Shown here: positions 28,201 to 38,960 of the stretch, in pieces
Layout of the letters: every line of letters starts with the position of its first letter
Numbering within the stretch: position 1 is the first letter of the stretch
Source of the DNA: Symbiodinium natans
Taxonomy: Eukaryota; Sar; Dinophyceae; Suessiales; Symbiodiniaceae
Assembly (NCBI GenBank): GCA_905221605.1
Contig: CAJNDS010002123.1
Location: forward strand, 273,001-312,500
Length of the DNA stretch: 39,500 nt
Direction: 5' to 3'
The notes under the pieces: model-generated
Database searches by the model: none
What the model saw: only the letters and a program-made list of their open reading frames with translations
What the model was told of the DNA's origin: nothing
Translations under genes and position numbers: made by a program

Positions 28201-31200
28201 CCCTTAAACCCTAAACTTCCTAAAGGTTTGAAACCCGTCTGTCAAGGATAGCAGGCTAACAGCAGGCTCTGGTGAACCTTAAACCAAAATCCCTTAAACC
28301 CTAAATACCTTCCTAAAGGTTTAAAACCCGTCTGTCAAGGATAGGCTGATAGTAGGCTCTGGTGAACCCAAACCTAAACCCTTAAACCCTAAATTTCCTA
28401 AAGGTTTAAAACCCGTCTGTCGAGGATAGCAGGCTTTTGGTAGGCTCTGGTAAGTTTTAAGGTTGAGGGTTCGAAAGAGGGTCGAACTATCTTGTTAGGC
28501 TTACAGTTACTACAGTTACATTGAATGTCACAACCAGGACTTAAGAATATTTTTTTTAGCTCAGGAGCATGGTTGTCTTACTGTGGGTCCTGACACGGCG
28601 TCAGCCTGTCGCCGCTGGCAGCAGATCGCTTGGTAACCTCCACTTTCACCATGTCCTCGCAAGTAGGCGTTAACACGTACACTGACACAAGTCGGCTCGA
28701 AACTGCGAACCAAAATCAGGCGAGTTTCTTGGCGGGGCAGCATACAGATTTTGTCCACCAGAAGCCTCCGGAAGACATTCATCTTGCTCAGGTGGGGGCC
28801 AGCAACCGCGCTGGTGATAAAGAGAGCCTCGTGCGTGGCCGCCCGTTGTCCATACACCGTCTTTTCCTCGAAGATCAGACTGACAGTCTTCACCTGGAGA
28901 CCCCGGCTGCTGTCCTGAAGCAAAACCTGCAGATTGTACTTCCAGTCACGCAAGGAGGTGACAGCCTCGGTGTGATCATTGGCTTTGTCGGCGGAATTCT
29001 CATCATCATCCTCGCCAATGTCCATGTCATCAAACAGGCTTTCCTTCACCGAGAGCAGTGGGCCCGAGTTGCCGGAGCTCAGCTCCTGCTTCCCCTCCGC
29101 CTTCCTTGCATACTTGTGTTTCACACCAATACCCAGCTCATTTTATTATACGTTGATTTCCAGGCTACACAAACACAGACTCGTCACGGTTCTTATGAAT
29201 GTCTGGCAACGGTTTGCGCTCCCGAAGGTCACAAGCGCGGTTTGGCATGACGATGACACCCACAAAGCTGTGGGGGGAGGTGGCTGCAGCATTTTGCATT
29301 GCCTGCACCAAGAAGGTCTGCTTGGCTGCCGTCATCACGCCTTGCGTGACGAGGTTTGCCCAATACACCACAAGCTCCATGTTGTGGCTCCGCACACCTC
29401 CACCCAAGAAGGCTTGTGCATCAGCAAGCCACGGTTGGAGTTTTGGCTCCAGCGGCTGGATTTCCACATCTCTGTCCAACCCAGTCTTGTGTTTGGGGGA
29501 AAGATTCCAGCATGGCAGACACTCAGAGACATACTTCTTCACATGGGTCCACCCCGTCGTGTGCAGGGTCTGCAACAGGGTCAGGGTGTGAATCTGAAGT
29601 TTTTGTTACTTCCAGGATCAAAACCTATACTTGGAGGTTCATGGTACTTATTGACCAATTTCAGTTCTAAGGTACATATAACCATATCAGGGCACTTAAG
29701 GGGCTTTTAAGTGGGTTACAAGTACAATTACTTAATAAGTACCATGAACCTCCAAGTATCTGTTACTTAAACTCTTAGTAGACCAACCCTAAACCCTAAA
29801 CCCTAAATACCCTAAACCCTAAACCCTAAACCCTAAACCCTACCCTAAACCCTAAACCCTAAACCCTAAACCCTAAACCCTAAACCCTAAACCCTAAACC
29901 CTAAACCCTAAACCCTAAAACCCTAAACCCTAAACCCTAAACCCTAAACCCTAAACCCTAAACCCTAAACCCTAAACCCTAAACCCTAAACCCTGTCCAT
30001 CCCCCGCACCTAAGGATGAACACATTGAATTCCCTTATTGTTTTAAACGTTGTAGCGTTGACCCTCGGCCCCACTCAGGCCTGCAGCGTCGCAACAGCAG
30101 CAGTGCGTTTCTTCTCAGCATCGCCACTGGACTGCAGAAGGGCCCTTAGATGACATCAATGAGCGTTTTCGTTTACACTCGGATATCAGTGGCTACACTC
30201 TGAACCTCTGACTGACAGGTTTAGGGGGTTTGGGGTTTAAGGTTAACATGGGTTTAAAATTTAGGGTTTAGGGTTTGGGGGTTTAGGGATATAGGCATAT
30301 AGGGGTTTAGGGGCTTAGGGGGTTTAGGGGCTTAGGGGGCTTAGGGGTTTAGGGGTTTAGGGGTTTAAGGGTTTAAGGGTTTATTAGGGGTTTAGGGTTT
30401 AGGGGTTTAGGGGTTTAGGGGTTTAGGGGTTTAGGGTTTAGGGGTTTAGGGGTTATTTTTAGGGGTTTAGGGATTTGGGGGATTAGGGGTTTGGGGTTTA
30501 AGGCAGCAGTCGAGTCCCTTGTGAAAAAAAGGGTTTGGGGTTTAGGGTTTAATTAGGGTTTGGGGTTTAGGGAACCCAGCAAATATTGTCGCCCCAATTA
30601 TACCGCTTCATACTTCAGAGCCTAGCAACGATCGGAAGTGCGCTTGGTCTGACCGAAGCTGTGTTTCGAAAAGCTCGTAGCCGCTCTTCTCCGCTTGCCG
30701 CAAAGCATTTGTGACTGTGTTCTGGCTTTTCTCCAGAAACTCTTTCTGGGCTTGGCCCCTAGCATCCAAAACAAACCCGACCTTCTCCAGCTCGAACGAT
30801 TCATCTTTCACACGCAGGATCTGGCGAAGCTCATTGTCCAACCCCCTCAGTGTCTTGGGCGGGAGGAGGAACTTTAGGGTTTGTTTCGAACTGGGCAGAA
30901 CTAAATCAGCCTCAAGTGGCCCCAAATACTCATTTAGGGTTTTGGTTTGAACAACTGAATTGGGTCTGGGGCTTAGCTAGCTATATTTCAACTAAGTCTA
31001 CACTACTGACTATATACTCGTTTAGGGTTGTTTGGTCTGGTTTGAATACCACTTCAACTTAGTAGCTCTAGGCAGGCCTGGGTGTAACTGTAGCTGTAGG
31101 TCGACAAGTATGTATTCACCAGCCAGCATTGTCTTACTTATTAGCCGTGAAGATGCAATACCGCGGATTCGTTGGCGTAAGGCCACGATACCGTGCATGA

Positions 31201-34200
31201 CATAAAAAGGAGGTATTTTTCAATCCCGGCCCCCCAAGTCCAGAAACACCGCCATCTGCAGAGATGGCTGTATTTAGGCCTGCCCTTGGCACATAGGAGG
31301 TATTTTTAGGTCGGGCCCCCAAAAATCCAATTATACCTCATATATCCCGGTGAATTGACGGAATACCGCCATTCCCACAGATGGCAGTATTTTCTGCTTG
31401 CCCACCTTGATGCCCAGAAATACCGCCATTTACCCTGCGGGATCAGGTCATACCGTGGTATTTTGGGGTCTGTTTCCAAAGTTTCTTCTAGGTTTCAAGG
31501 GGTTTTCTAAGGGGTTGTGAACGATTTTGCTTACGGTCTTTGCCTAAACCCTAAATTAAAATTAAACCCTAACCCCTGAAATCTTCCCTAAACCCTTAAA
31601 TAAGAGCTTTAACTTCACTTAGGGTTAAGGGTTCAATAAGTTTAAGGGTTTAAATAGGTTTAAATAGGGTTAACCGGATTCAAATTGTAGGGTTAACAGG
31701 GTTGAAGGGTTTATTCGTTTAGCAACAGGTAACAGACTTGAAGCCTTTAAATTTAGTGAATCGGAGAAAAAACGTAATGCTGGCACGGTTCCCCATCTCC
31801 CACGCTGCCTGCAAAGCATCAAAGCCCGGGCCGGCTCCAAGCAGCTTCTTCAAAAGAGGCACCATCCAAATCCACAGGCAGCACATCTCTAGGAGCTCTT
31901 TCAGAGCTTCCACAGACAGCTGCGCGTTTTTCTGCAAGGGTGCAAGGCCACTCATTGCTGGTTGATTCTTGATGGGCCGAGGTTTAGAAGTAAGACTTAA
32001 GACACTTTTGGACTGTACCATGTGAGGGTCTTGGTGGTTCAGCCCTGGAAGTTTGGTGAGGCCAAAATTGAGACCGTAACACGCACACACACACACACAC
32101 ACACACCCACCCACCCACCCACGCACACATTAACAGACCAACGCACTAGGAAGGAGAAACCCATAACCGCAGAATCAGAATCAGAACCCAAAAATTATAA
32201 TTGCTGTCTTCTGAAACCGTCCTGCGTCTTCACTGAGGACTGAGGCGGTGCTTTCATGCGATGAAGACTGGCTGCTCGCGCTCCCCACATCACCGTGGCC
32301 TCGTCCGGCACCTCCTTGGCACAAGGACGCTGCGCTGAGTTCATAGGGTTCTCTGATATCTGGCTGAAGTTGGGGGTTTAGTTAAAGGAATCATCCCAAT
32401 ATCAATCTACAGGATGAGTCTGCAAGTCATTCAGCACGACCGAACCTTGAACCCAAGGAACACCGAATAACATGCTCATTGCAGACCGAATATCAAGAAT
32501 GGTCTGCCAGCGTGGGCCACAATTCTTTCCCAGGTTATTGCCAGGCACATAGAAGTCACCAGACAGGTTGTCGAGGGTCAGGGCTGCCAAGGCGAAGCAA
32601 ATGAATTGACCCTAAAGCCTCTAAATTGTAGACCCTTAAATTTCAAGCCCAAATTTATACTTAAGCCCTAAATAAATCAAACCTAAACCAAACTTCAAAC
32701 CCAAAATTTAAACTTTAGCACCCTACTAATATACTAAGCCAAAGCCAGAGCCCTGAAGTTCAGGCCTGCGTTGAAGTGACGATACTCACTGTACATCTTC
32801 GTGAGGATGTCATTGAACCCTTGTGGGCACCTCAACAGGTTGTAGATCAAACGCTGCGTGTCCGTTTTGATCTTGTGTGCCTGAAACAGGGAAAGAACAA
32901 TTGCTTCGAAACAGACAAAGAAATTAAATTAGTGACAGTCTCATCAAGACAGACAGCCTTGACAACACTCTTGTTGTAGTCGGCGACACAATGACCCAGC
33001 ATGTCGCGGAGAGCACGACTCCCAACCGTCGATGACATTTTGCGCAGTCGAACAGCCTCCCCAAAGGTAGCCACCAAATCCAATGCACTTGCGACCTGCT
33101 TTTCGGCCGTCCGTTGCGTCAGCGCCAACGACCGAAATAGGTAGTCTTCTGGTCTGCATTGCGCTTTAAAATTCGCTTTGCTGTATTTCAAGCTGGCAAG
33201 CACAGAGCTCATATGGGAGTCATCCTCGAACTCTGAAGCTTCCACACCCTGGTTTGCAATGCCCCAATCCCAACCATCAAGTCGTCATGAATTTAGCTTT
33301 CAACCTAAGCCTATCATTTGGGGTTGTAAGGGTTTTATTTAGGGTTTAGGGGTTAAGGGTTTCAATTTAGGTTTAGGGTTTAAAGGGTTTAACTTAGTTA
33401 GGGTTTTAGGGTTTAAAGTTTAGGGTTTAGGGGTTAAATTAGGGCTGAGGGTAGTAAGGGTTGAGGGTTTAAAGGGTTTAGGGGTTTGGGGAGATAAGGT
33501 TAAAAACCCTAAACCCCAAATATCCTAAATTCCCTATACCCTAAACCTAAATTAAACCTTAAACCCTAAAACCCTAGATCCTAAATTTAGGGTTTAAGTT
33601 TAGGGTATTTAGGGTTTAGGGCTTACTTGCAGACTCCCACATGCAGACTTGTGTCCAGTTGATGCAGCAAGGCAAAGATGGATTGGCAGATGAGCGACTT
33701 GGTGAAGCCATCCACAAGCCCGATGCTGAAGAGGCGCACATTGTCGATAGCCGGGCCTCCCCAATCCCTGAATCCGAACCCGGTAAGAGAAGTAGCCCTG
33801 AACCTCAGACGCAAACTTAAATCTGCGCTTGAAACCCTCACCGACTTTCATTTGCATCCTTAGATTCCTTGAAAGCTTTCCATAACGAGCCCTTTTTAAG
33901 TCTTGAACATTCAATGCAGAAACAAGTCAACTTAGGGGCTACATTACACTCTAAGTCTAGACTAGACCATAGAGACCCGCCTTCTTTGAAGTCTTCATCG
34001 TCTGCGTGCCGGAAACGGACCTCTAAGGGTTCCCGGTTTGGCTCATAACCTGAATTGAGGATAGAGACGAAGTGTGTTCGCAGCGTGACCATGTCCGGGT
34101 ACTTCCCGTGCACACCTCAAAGAGACATTGGTTTCTAATTTCTAATGCTGCCAATGCAACCAGTACACTGGCAGAAGACATCGAAAACCTGAGTGCCTCA

Positions 34201-34796
34201 CCGAATTTTGCTCCTTTGGAGTAGTCCATCATCCAGGGCGTCACCCAGAAGTCTTCTTTGGTTTGAGTAGGCTCATAATTGATGGGCACATGGGGTGTGA
34301 TCTTGCTGGCAACAGCCGGCACTGCAAGGTACGCCAGCATGACCTTAATTAATTGTTTGCGCAAAACATCAGGAGAGGAACATGTTCACTTGCATTGTGT
34401 CTGTTTGCATGGTTTGCAGACCAGGCACTTTTGCGAACTGGGCCCGACCAGTCTTGTTCAGGGGGAACATCTCACAAAGCACATCCCCGATATGCTTGTC
34501 AGCAGTCACCTGCTCAAGTGTTACTGCAACAATAAGAAAGAATCGCACCCCAAAAACAAATTGGTTGTCTTCTCACAGAATACTGAAAAAAAAGCAACGC
34601 AAGTCCAATTCCGCGTGCCTGGTAGAAGTACTCCTCGACCCTGTCTTTCATAGGTAAGGAGATAGTGGCTGCCACGGCAGGAACTGCCTCAGCCTGGCCT
34701 TCACGAGAAGCCGACGCTGGATCAGGCGACTCAGTCTTGAGTTCATCATGCTCAGGCTTCGTCTTGGGAGTGGCTGCCCCTGACTCTTCCAACATG
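25270..34796 (-). CDS. Large multi-exon protein of unknown function (about 1,300 residues)
   Basis: Not recognised by name; the layout resembles a family I have seen in dinoflagellate proteomes. Exons read: 34796-34619, 34509-34390, 34343-34202, 34115-34050, 33767-33641, 33248 to about 32943, 32880-32790, 32583-32464, 31931-31787, 30853-30614, 29569-29177, 29136-28689, 28082-27853, 27717-27317, 26989-26652, 26544-26323, 25626-25270 (stop). Most junctions are GT-AG, and phases agree at 34202/34115, 32790/32583, 30614/29569, 29177/29136, 28689/28082, 27853/27717, 27317/26989 and 26323/25626. Phase is unresolved at 34050/33767, around 32943/32880, 32464/31931 and 26652/26544, so exons are probably missed there. 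Visible pieces: an acidic N-terminus, a helical Lys/Glu segment (30.8 kb), VLVDMFGHDGWPAMAAL (28 kb, methyltransferase-like spacing but no diagnostic motif), and LFGFGSGEVYEG with DPSGRWFKFEV (26.8 kb). The next gene upstream ends 212 bp away. Start chosen as the first ATG of an acidic open frame. An element-encoded partner of that neighbour is conceivable. Confidence 0.7.
25770..26165 (-). repeat. CCCTAAA array passing into a CCCCTAAGCCCTAAACA tandem repeat
   Basis: 25770-26030 has CCCTAAA with TTTAAA interruptions; 26040-26165 has about nine 13-17-bp units of the type CACCCCTAAGCCCTAAA. It lies in the intron before the last exon of the large gene. Confidence 0.8.
26545..26651 (-). other. 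Intron made almost entirely of telomere-type repeat
   Basis: Between exons 26989-26652 and 26544-26323 the roughly 107-nt intron consists of CCCTAAA, CCCTGAA and TTTAAA words on the sense strand, starting GTACCC and ending CGTCAAG. The phases of the flanking exons as drawn do not match, so one edge may be misplaced. Confidence 0.5.
27180..27287. mobile_element. MITE-like element, copy 2
   Basis: 108 bp in an intron of the large gene. Its terminal inverted repeats of about 22 bp differ at three sites (left TTGGGATGCTGCCCCTTCTA, right ATAAGGGGAACATCCCAA). It shares the internal words ACTAACAATCCTTGATAAGG and ATAGTACCCCC with 13958-14068. Non-coding. Confidence 0.7.
28205..28455 (+). repeat. 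Three tandem units of about 75-90 bp
   Basis: Units begin CCTAAAGGTTTRAAACCCGT, then CTGTCAAGGATAG, and end TAGGCTCTGGT, at about 28215, 28312 and 28387. They lie in the intron between exons 28689 and 28082. Confidence 0.85.
29137..29176 (-). other. 40-nt intron
   Basis: GTGTTTG ... AAATGAG between exons 29569-29177 and 29136-28689, phase 0 on both sides. The unspliced frame stops after eight bases. Confidence 0.5.
29627..29759. mobile_element. Element of 133 bp with perfect 26-bp terminal inverted repeats
   Basis: The left end (29627-29652, starting ATACTTGGAGGTTC) and right end (29734-29759, ending GAACCTCCAAGTAT) are exact reverse complements. The 81-bp middle is non-coding. GTTACTT occurs on both sides but not flush, so no target duplication is claimed. 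It lies in an intron of the large gene. Confidence 0.8.
29787..29994 (-). repeat. Longest clean CCCTAAA array in the window
   Basis: About 208 bp, near-perfect CCCTAAA (a few one-base changes), inside the intron between exons 30614 and 29569. An interstitial telomeric tract within a gene. Confidence 0.95.
30215..30570 (+). repeat. TTTAGGGG-variant array
   Basis: Dominated by eight-base TTTAGGGG and CTTAGGGG units rather than TTTAGGG, with TTTAAGGG variants. Same intron as the clean CCCTAAA array, opposite orientation. Confidence 0.9.
31195..31450. repeat. Hairpin-forming tandem repeats with ACCGCCAT...ATGGCNGT cores
   Basis: Two palindromic cores, ACCGCCATCTGCAGAGATGG (31249-31268) and ACCGCCATTCCCACAGATGG (31366-31385), and a third partial ACCGCCATTT at 31422. 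They are separated by related GGAGGTATTTTT and CGGGCCCCC words. It lies in an intron of the large gene. Confidence 0.7.
32081..32128 (+). repeat. (CA)n/(CCCA)n microsatellite
   Basis: About eleven CA units followed by five CCCA units. Confidence 0.95.
33310..33630. repeat. Telomere-type repeat block
   Basis: TTTAGGG with GGTTTAAGGG variants 33310-33490, CCCTAAA variants 33505-33590, TTTAGGG 33588-33622. It fills the intron between exons 33641 and 33248. Confidence 0.85.
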
Positions 34797-35007
34797 TTGA
34801 GGTTCACAAAGCTGACTAGAGCTCCCCGCCCCAGAAAACAGTCGACAGGCCTGAGCCTTTGAACAACACATGGCGACGTGGAACGTTTAAAACAGAGACC
34901 CCACGCAAGCAGATTGCCTCAGTCAGGTGCTTTGCAAAGGATTGTTTTTCAAGGGAGGCATGACGTTCTGGTTGCCAGCTTCTCGGTTCCAATTACGAAT
35001 TGTTGCA

Positions 35008-38000
35008 TTAGAGCCGATGGAAACACACTTTCAAATCATGCACATCAGCATCTAAAGGATCTTCCAACTGCACTCTCCGGACACCAGCCCGTTGAACAAA
35101 CCTAGGTGAAAGCCACTGGAGCTGCGGCAAGACTGGCACTGGCCTGGCGACTTGCCGAGCCAAGCGCCGAAGATACAGCACCCCCGGCCCATATTGAGTG
35201 TAGTGCTTCTCTAGCCAGTCTGCCAGCGTGCAATAGGCATCCGACTCTTTGTCGTCCACTTCTTCAACCAGACCTGCGCAACAGACTTAACCTAAATTTC
35301 GGTATTTAGGGTTTAGGTTTAATTTAGGGTTTAAAGAGATCTAGATCTAGAGTTTAAAGGGTATTTAGAATTTAGGGTTTAGGGTTGCTACCCATTATCA
35401 CCCCCTTGTTCCAGGCCATGATGTGTCAGAAGAAATTGTATTCAGACTTAGCTTGTATTCTAGGAACTGCAGAATCAAAAATGTCATAATTTACTCTTTA
35501 TGTTATGAAACCTACTGTTCTCCAAGTTAAGGACAGCCTCGGCAGTTCCCAGACGACAGCCGCTCAAATGCATCCAGCGTGTCCCCAAGGACACAACCAG
35601 GCCAAGTAATGAGCGGGGTTTGACTGTACTCTGAGTCAGACACATAGCGCATGACGAAGCCAAAAACATCGTTGTCATGCTTGGGTCTCCTGCGGGGAAG
35701 GTTCTCCCTCGCCTGTCCAAGAACGTGAGCTGGTAGACCTGAGCTTAGTACAGTAGGCAAACTCATTGGACGCTGTGCTTAAACTTAGAATAACAAGACT
35801 CTACACACTGACACCTTGTTGAGAAAAACTCCTTTATCAAAATAACTGAGTCTCTTTCCCGCCGAACGAAAGTGAAGCTGTGAGGGATAACGATGTTCTT
35901 GTCATCATCGTTCTTTCTTTTGCGGAAAGCATTGTACAGTGAAGCGGCCCTTGGGAGTTCATTGTCGAAGTCCCTGATAGAAGTAACATACTCTATGTTG
36001 AGGGCCTCCTTCCTCTTGGCAAAAATCGGCCCAAGCTTGGTCCGCAGCAATCGTTCGAGGTCTGCAGGGGTTTGCCTGGTCTGTTTGTGTTGAAGCTGTT
36101 TGGTATTGAGCGAACCACACAAACATCGAGAGACATGTGCTGGAGTTCTGAGTGGCCAAGCAACAAATCGTCGGTGCTCTGTGCAATAATCGTGGTGAGC
36201 AATCCAAAGAAGGCATCTCAGCCAAACACACATCAACACCAAGCAAACAGAGCTCTGACACTGACCGATTGTTTCTTGTTACGAGGAACCATTGAGCTCC
36301 CAGCCAATATCCTCGTGGGTATGCCCCACAGGAAGATGCTTGAGAGAGCAGGATGTGAAAACTCCAGAACTTGTGAGCGCGCTGAAGAATCTCTGCACGC
36401 AAGAATTACGAAGTTCTCGCGACGTGTTGTCGCCCCAAAGTATGGCGTGCTCCGGAAATGGCTCACTGGCTTCCTGCGCAGCCTTCCAGGCCTTATCCAC
36501 TGCTCGACACCATATCTCCAAAGCCCAGTTGGCACCAATTGTTTGGGTTTCATCACCAATGAAGATATTGACCGACCGCCCGTGCAGTATCACTGTGTAT
36601 AGTTCCAAAGATGGTCGTTCCAATTTCTCAGCTCCTTTGGGGCACCGTCCATCTCTCCATCTGGGAACAGCAAATTTCGATCTATCCATTCCATCAACTA
36701 TTCCAAGCAGAATGTCTCTCTGTGTTGATGCCTGCGAGTTGTAGCAGAAACATACTCAAACTGTTACTGTTCCAGTTAGATTCAATGTTTTACTTCCAGT
36801 TAGATTCAATGTTTCTTTGTCGTCACCAGCCTAACAATCTACACTTACAAACAATTTCAAAATGATTATGATTTTGAAGCCGAGGTTCGCGAGCTCGTTG
36901 CGCGGCGTAGCATCTGCGATCGGCGTACATGCCCGCCAGGTGGCGATGATATTTATCACAGAGACGGGCGTGCTCTGCGAAGTTGTGACAATGGGCTATG
37001 CGGGAACGCAGTTTGTGACATATGGAGCACATTGTGTGTTGTGATTTCGAACGAAACTGTAGGCGTTTGGACCAGCCGCTGCTCTCAAAAGAGCGGTAAA
37101 AAGTTTGAACAGACGCCACGCGCTGGCCGGCCGCTGCCCGTGACGCAACATAGAGGTGATAAAGGTCTGCCCTCTTGCCGGGTGGGAGAAATCTGGTTGG
37201 AAGCTTTCCCGACTCTATGATCCCACGCAGATTCTGCTGCAAAGAGACATCCAGCAGGCATTGCAATAAATGCTCTCGGCACTTCTCCGTGGTGAAGCTG
37301 CGTGCCGTCCCATCTCGCACGCAATGCCTCGAGGTGATCAGGCCGGTTGACTGACTAACTGGAACTGGTACCGGAAACAGCAAGACTGAATAACTGCGAA
37401 CTGGTACTAAGACTGAATGTGGAAATATAAGTGTCCCACAAAGGCTGCTTTGAGCCGAGGCACTCGTGGGGCATAGGCTCAGCAATGCCCCAGTACATCT
37501 TCTCAAAAAAAGCCACGCAAGAGGCATACATAGGCGCAGAGCTTGCGCACTCTCCTTAGACGCGCAAAGGATTTAAAAAAACAATAGAGTTTAACATGTA
37601 CAGGGTTTTAGGGTTATTTAGGGTTTAAAATCTAAAGTTTAGGGTTTAAAAGTTTAGGGTATTTGGGGGTTCAAGGGTTTAGGGTTTAAAGGGTTTAGGG
37701 TTATTTAGGGTTTAAAGGATTTAGGGTTTAAAGGGTTTTAGGGTTTAGGGTCATTATGATTCTGATTATTATTATGAAAATTATTGTTATATTGTTCTTA
37801 TTATTCTTCTTATTATCATCAATTATTATGTGTTTTTACGTGTTTTAGTTGTAAGTTAAACTGTGGAGACAAAGAGTGAATGCGCAGTGGCCCCCCTGAG
37901 TCGTGCAATGTTTACACATTTTCGGACTGACTGAGTGTTGAATCACCAAGTTGCGGTATTTTCGCTGGTCCTCACCACGATAATGTGCTCGGCAACGGAC

Positions 38001-38908
38001 AAGTCGGTTCGGCCCAACCCCCAGGATCTGAGAGAATGCCAAACGACAAACAGGCTGTCCTGGGGAAAAGTAGGGGAAAGACAGAAAGGCAATAACAGCT
38101 GGCTGCAGTTAACAGTTGTTTTAGTGGCTGCAAGGGATAGAACCAGAAAGTTCTCTTCAACGTTGCGTTCCCTAAGCACTAAATGTTAAATTGGGTTATT
38201 TAGGGTTTAGGGTAATTTAGGGTTTAGGTTTTAAACCTAAACCCTAAATTAACCCTGAACCCTTCAAAACCTTAAACACATTTAAACCCTAAATTTTAAA
38301 CCTTAAACCCTGAAACCCCCCTTGCCTTCGACATGCCACACGACTTTGTGTGCTTTTGCAGATTTGCGCCTCGTTTTTGACCTCCTGGTTCTGGAGCCTG
38401 GCGAGCTGTCAGTCGCAGCATGGGATTCGGATTCGAAGTCGTCGCTGTCCGAATCCGGATCCCACGCTGGATGTTGAAGCGACCAAAGAATCGCGTCCTG
38501 CCCACCCTTCGTCAGAGTCCAGAACGAAACTACAAGGGCCAGGACGGACTTGAGGTGTAAAAACCTCTTGCAGCGTGCTTGACAGCAGGGCCTCTTCATA
38601 GCAGCCCGGACCCGCGTCCGGGACTTGCCGCGGCGTTGGTAGTGGTCGTCATCCGATCCAGAACCAGGATCTTGCACCATCACGTGATTAAAGCTCAAAT
38701 TGGAAACTTTGGCTTGCCGAGCTGTAGAGCTGGAACTGGAGGAGCAAGTCGTGGAATCCGAACCGGTCTCAGACTCGCAAGAACTCATGGTGCCACTGTC
38801 AGTTTGAGTGCTGGAAGTGCTCGACTCGGAATCACTACCATACGACAAGTCATAGGATGACTCGTCTTCCGTGCAGCAGGAGACACACCGCTTGCGTTTG
38901 CCAGCCAT
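35008..38908 (-). CDS. DUF7869-like protein with RNase H/DDE-type core, multi-exon
   Basis: Likely a nuclear protein from a dinoflagellate-expanded family related to DUF7869; a transposase-derived nuclease is possible but unproven. Exons read: 38908-38317, 38059-37947, 37350-36853, 36731-36305, 36178 to about 35830, 35738 to about 35530, 35273-35008 (TAA). The start is the first ATG (context ACCATCATGG). The N-terminus is Ser/Asp-rich and low complexity, then FWTLTKGGQDAILWSLQ; exon 2 gives QPVCRLAFSQILGVG; exon 3 RFLPPGKRADLYHLYV and a CSIC motif. The core has IVDGMDRSKF, WGDNTSRELRN and GHTHEDI, whose acidic residues resemble an RNase H-fold triad, followed by PHSFTFV and DNDVFGFVMRYVSDSE. 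Phases agree at junction 1-2 (phase 1), 2-3 and 3-4 (phase 0) and 4-5 (phase 1, GC donor); the exon 5-6 junction is unresolved. About 800 residues with no internal stop, so it looks intact. Introns carry telomere-type repeats. The family call rests on motif memory, not a search. Confidence 0.8.
37595..37840. repeat. TTTAGGG-variant array followed by (ATT)n microsatellite
   Basis: 37600-37752 carries GGGTTTA units broken by TTTAAA; 37755-37835 is an AT-rich run of ATT/ATG trinucleotides. Both lie in the intron between exons 37947 and 37350. Confidence 0.85.
38190..38316. repeat. Head-to-head TTTAGGG/CCCTAAA inverted repeat in intron 1 of the DUF7869-like gene
   Basis: TTTAGGG units at 38197-38232 meet CCCTAAA units at 38234-38310 at a TTTTAAA centre. 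In sense orientation the intron starts GTTTCAGGGTTTAAGG and then passes into CCTAAACCCTAAA before the exon at 38059. Confidence 0.85.
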
Positions 38909-38948
38909 GATGGTCAACCAATTTGCAATTTAATTTGGGCCGGGGAAC

Positions 38949-38960
38949 CTAGAAAGGATG
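38949..38960 (-). promoter_or_regulatory. Possible spliced-leader acceptor of the DUF7869-like gene
   Basis: Minus strand TCATCCTTTCTAG|GTTCCCC, 40 nt upstream of the ATG at 38908, with a short pyrimidine tract. Inferred from the general rule of trans-splicing. Confidence 0.4.

Noticed and set aside
28630-29710. Plus-strand open frames of 206 and 243 residues
   Set aside because: They overlap minus-strand exons that have matching splice phases and better codon use; no plus-strand splice support.
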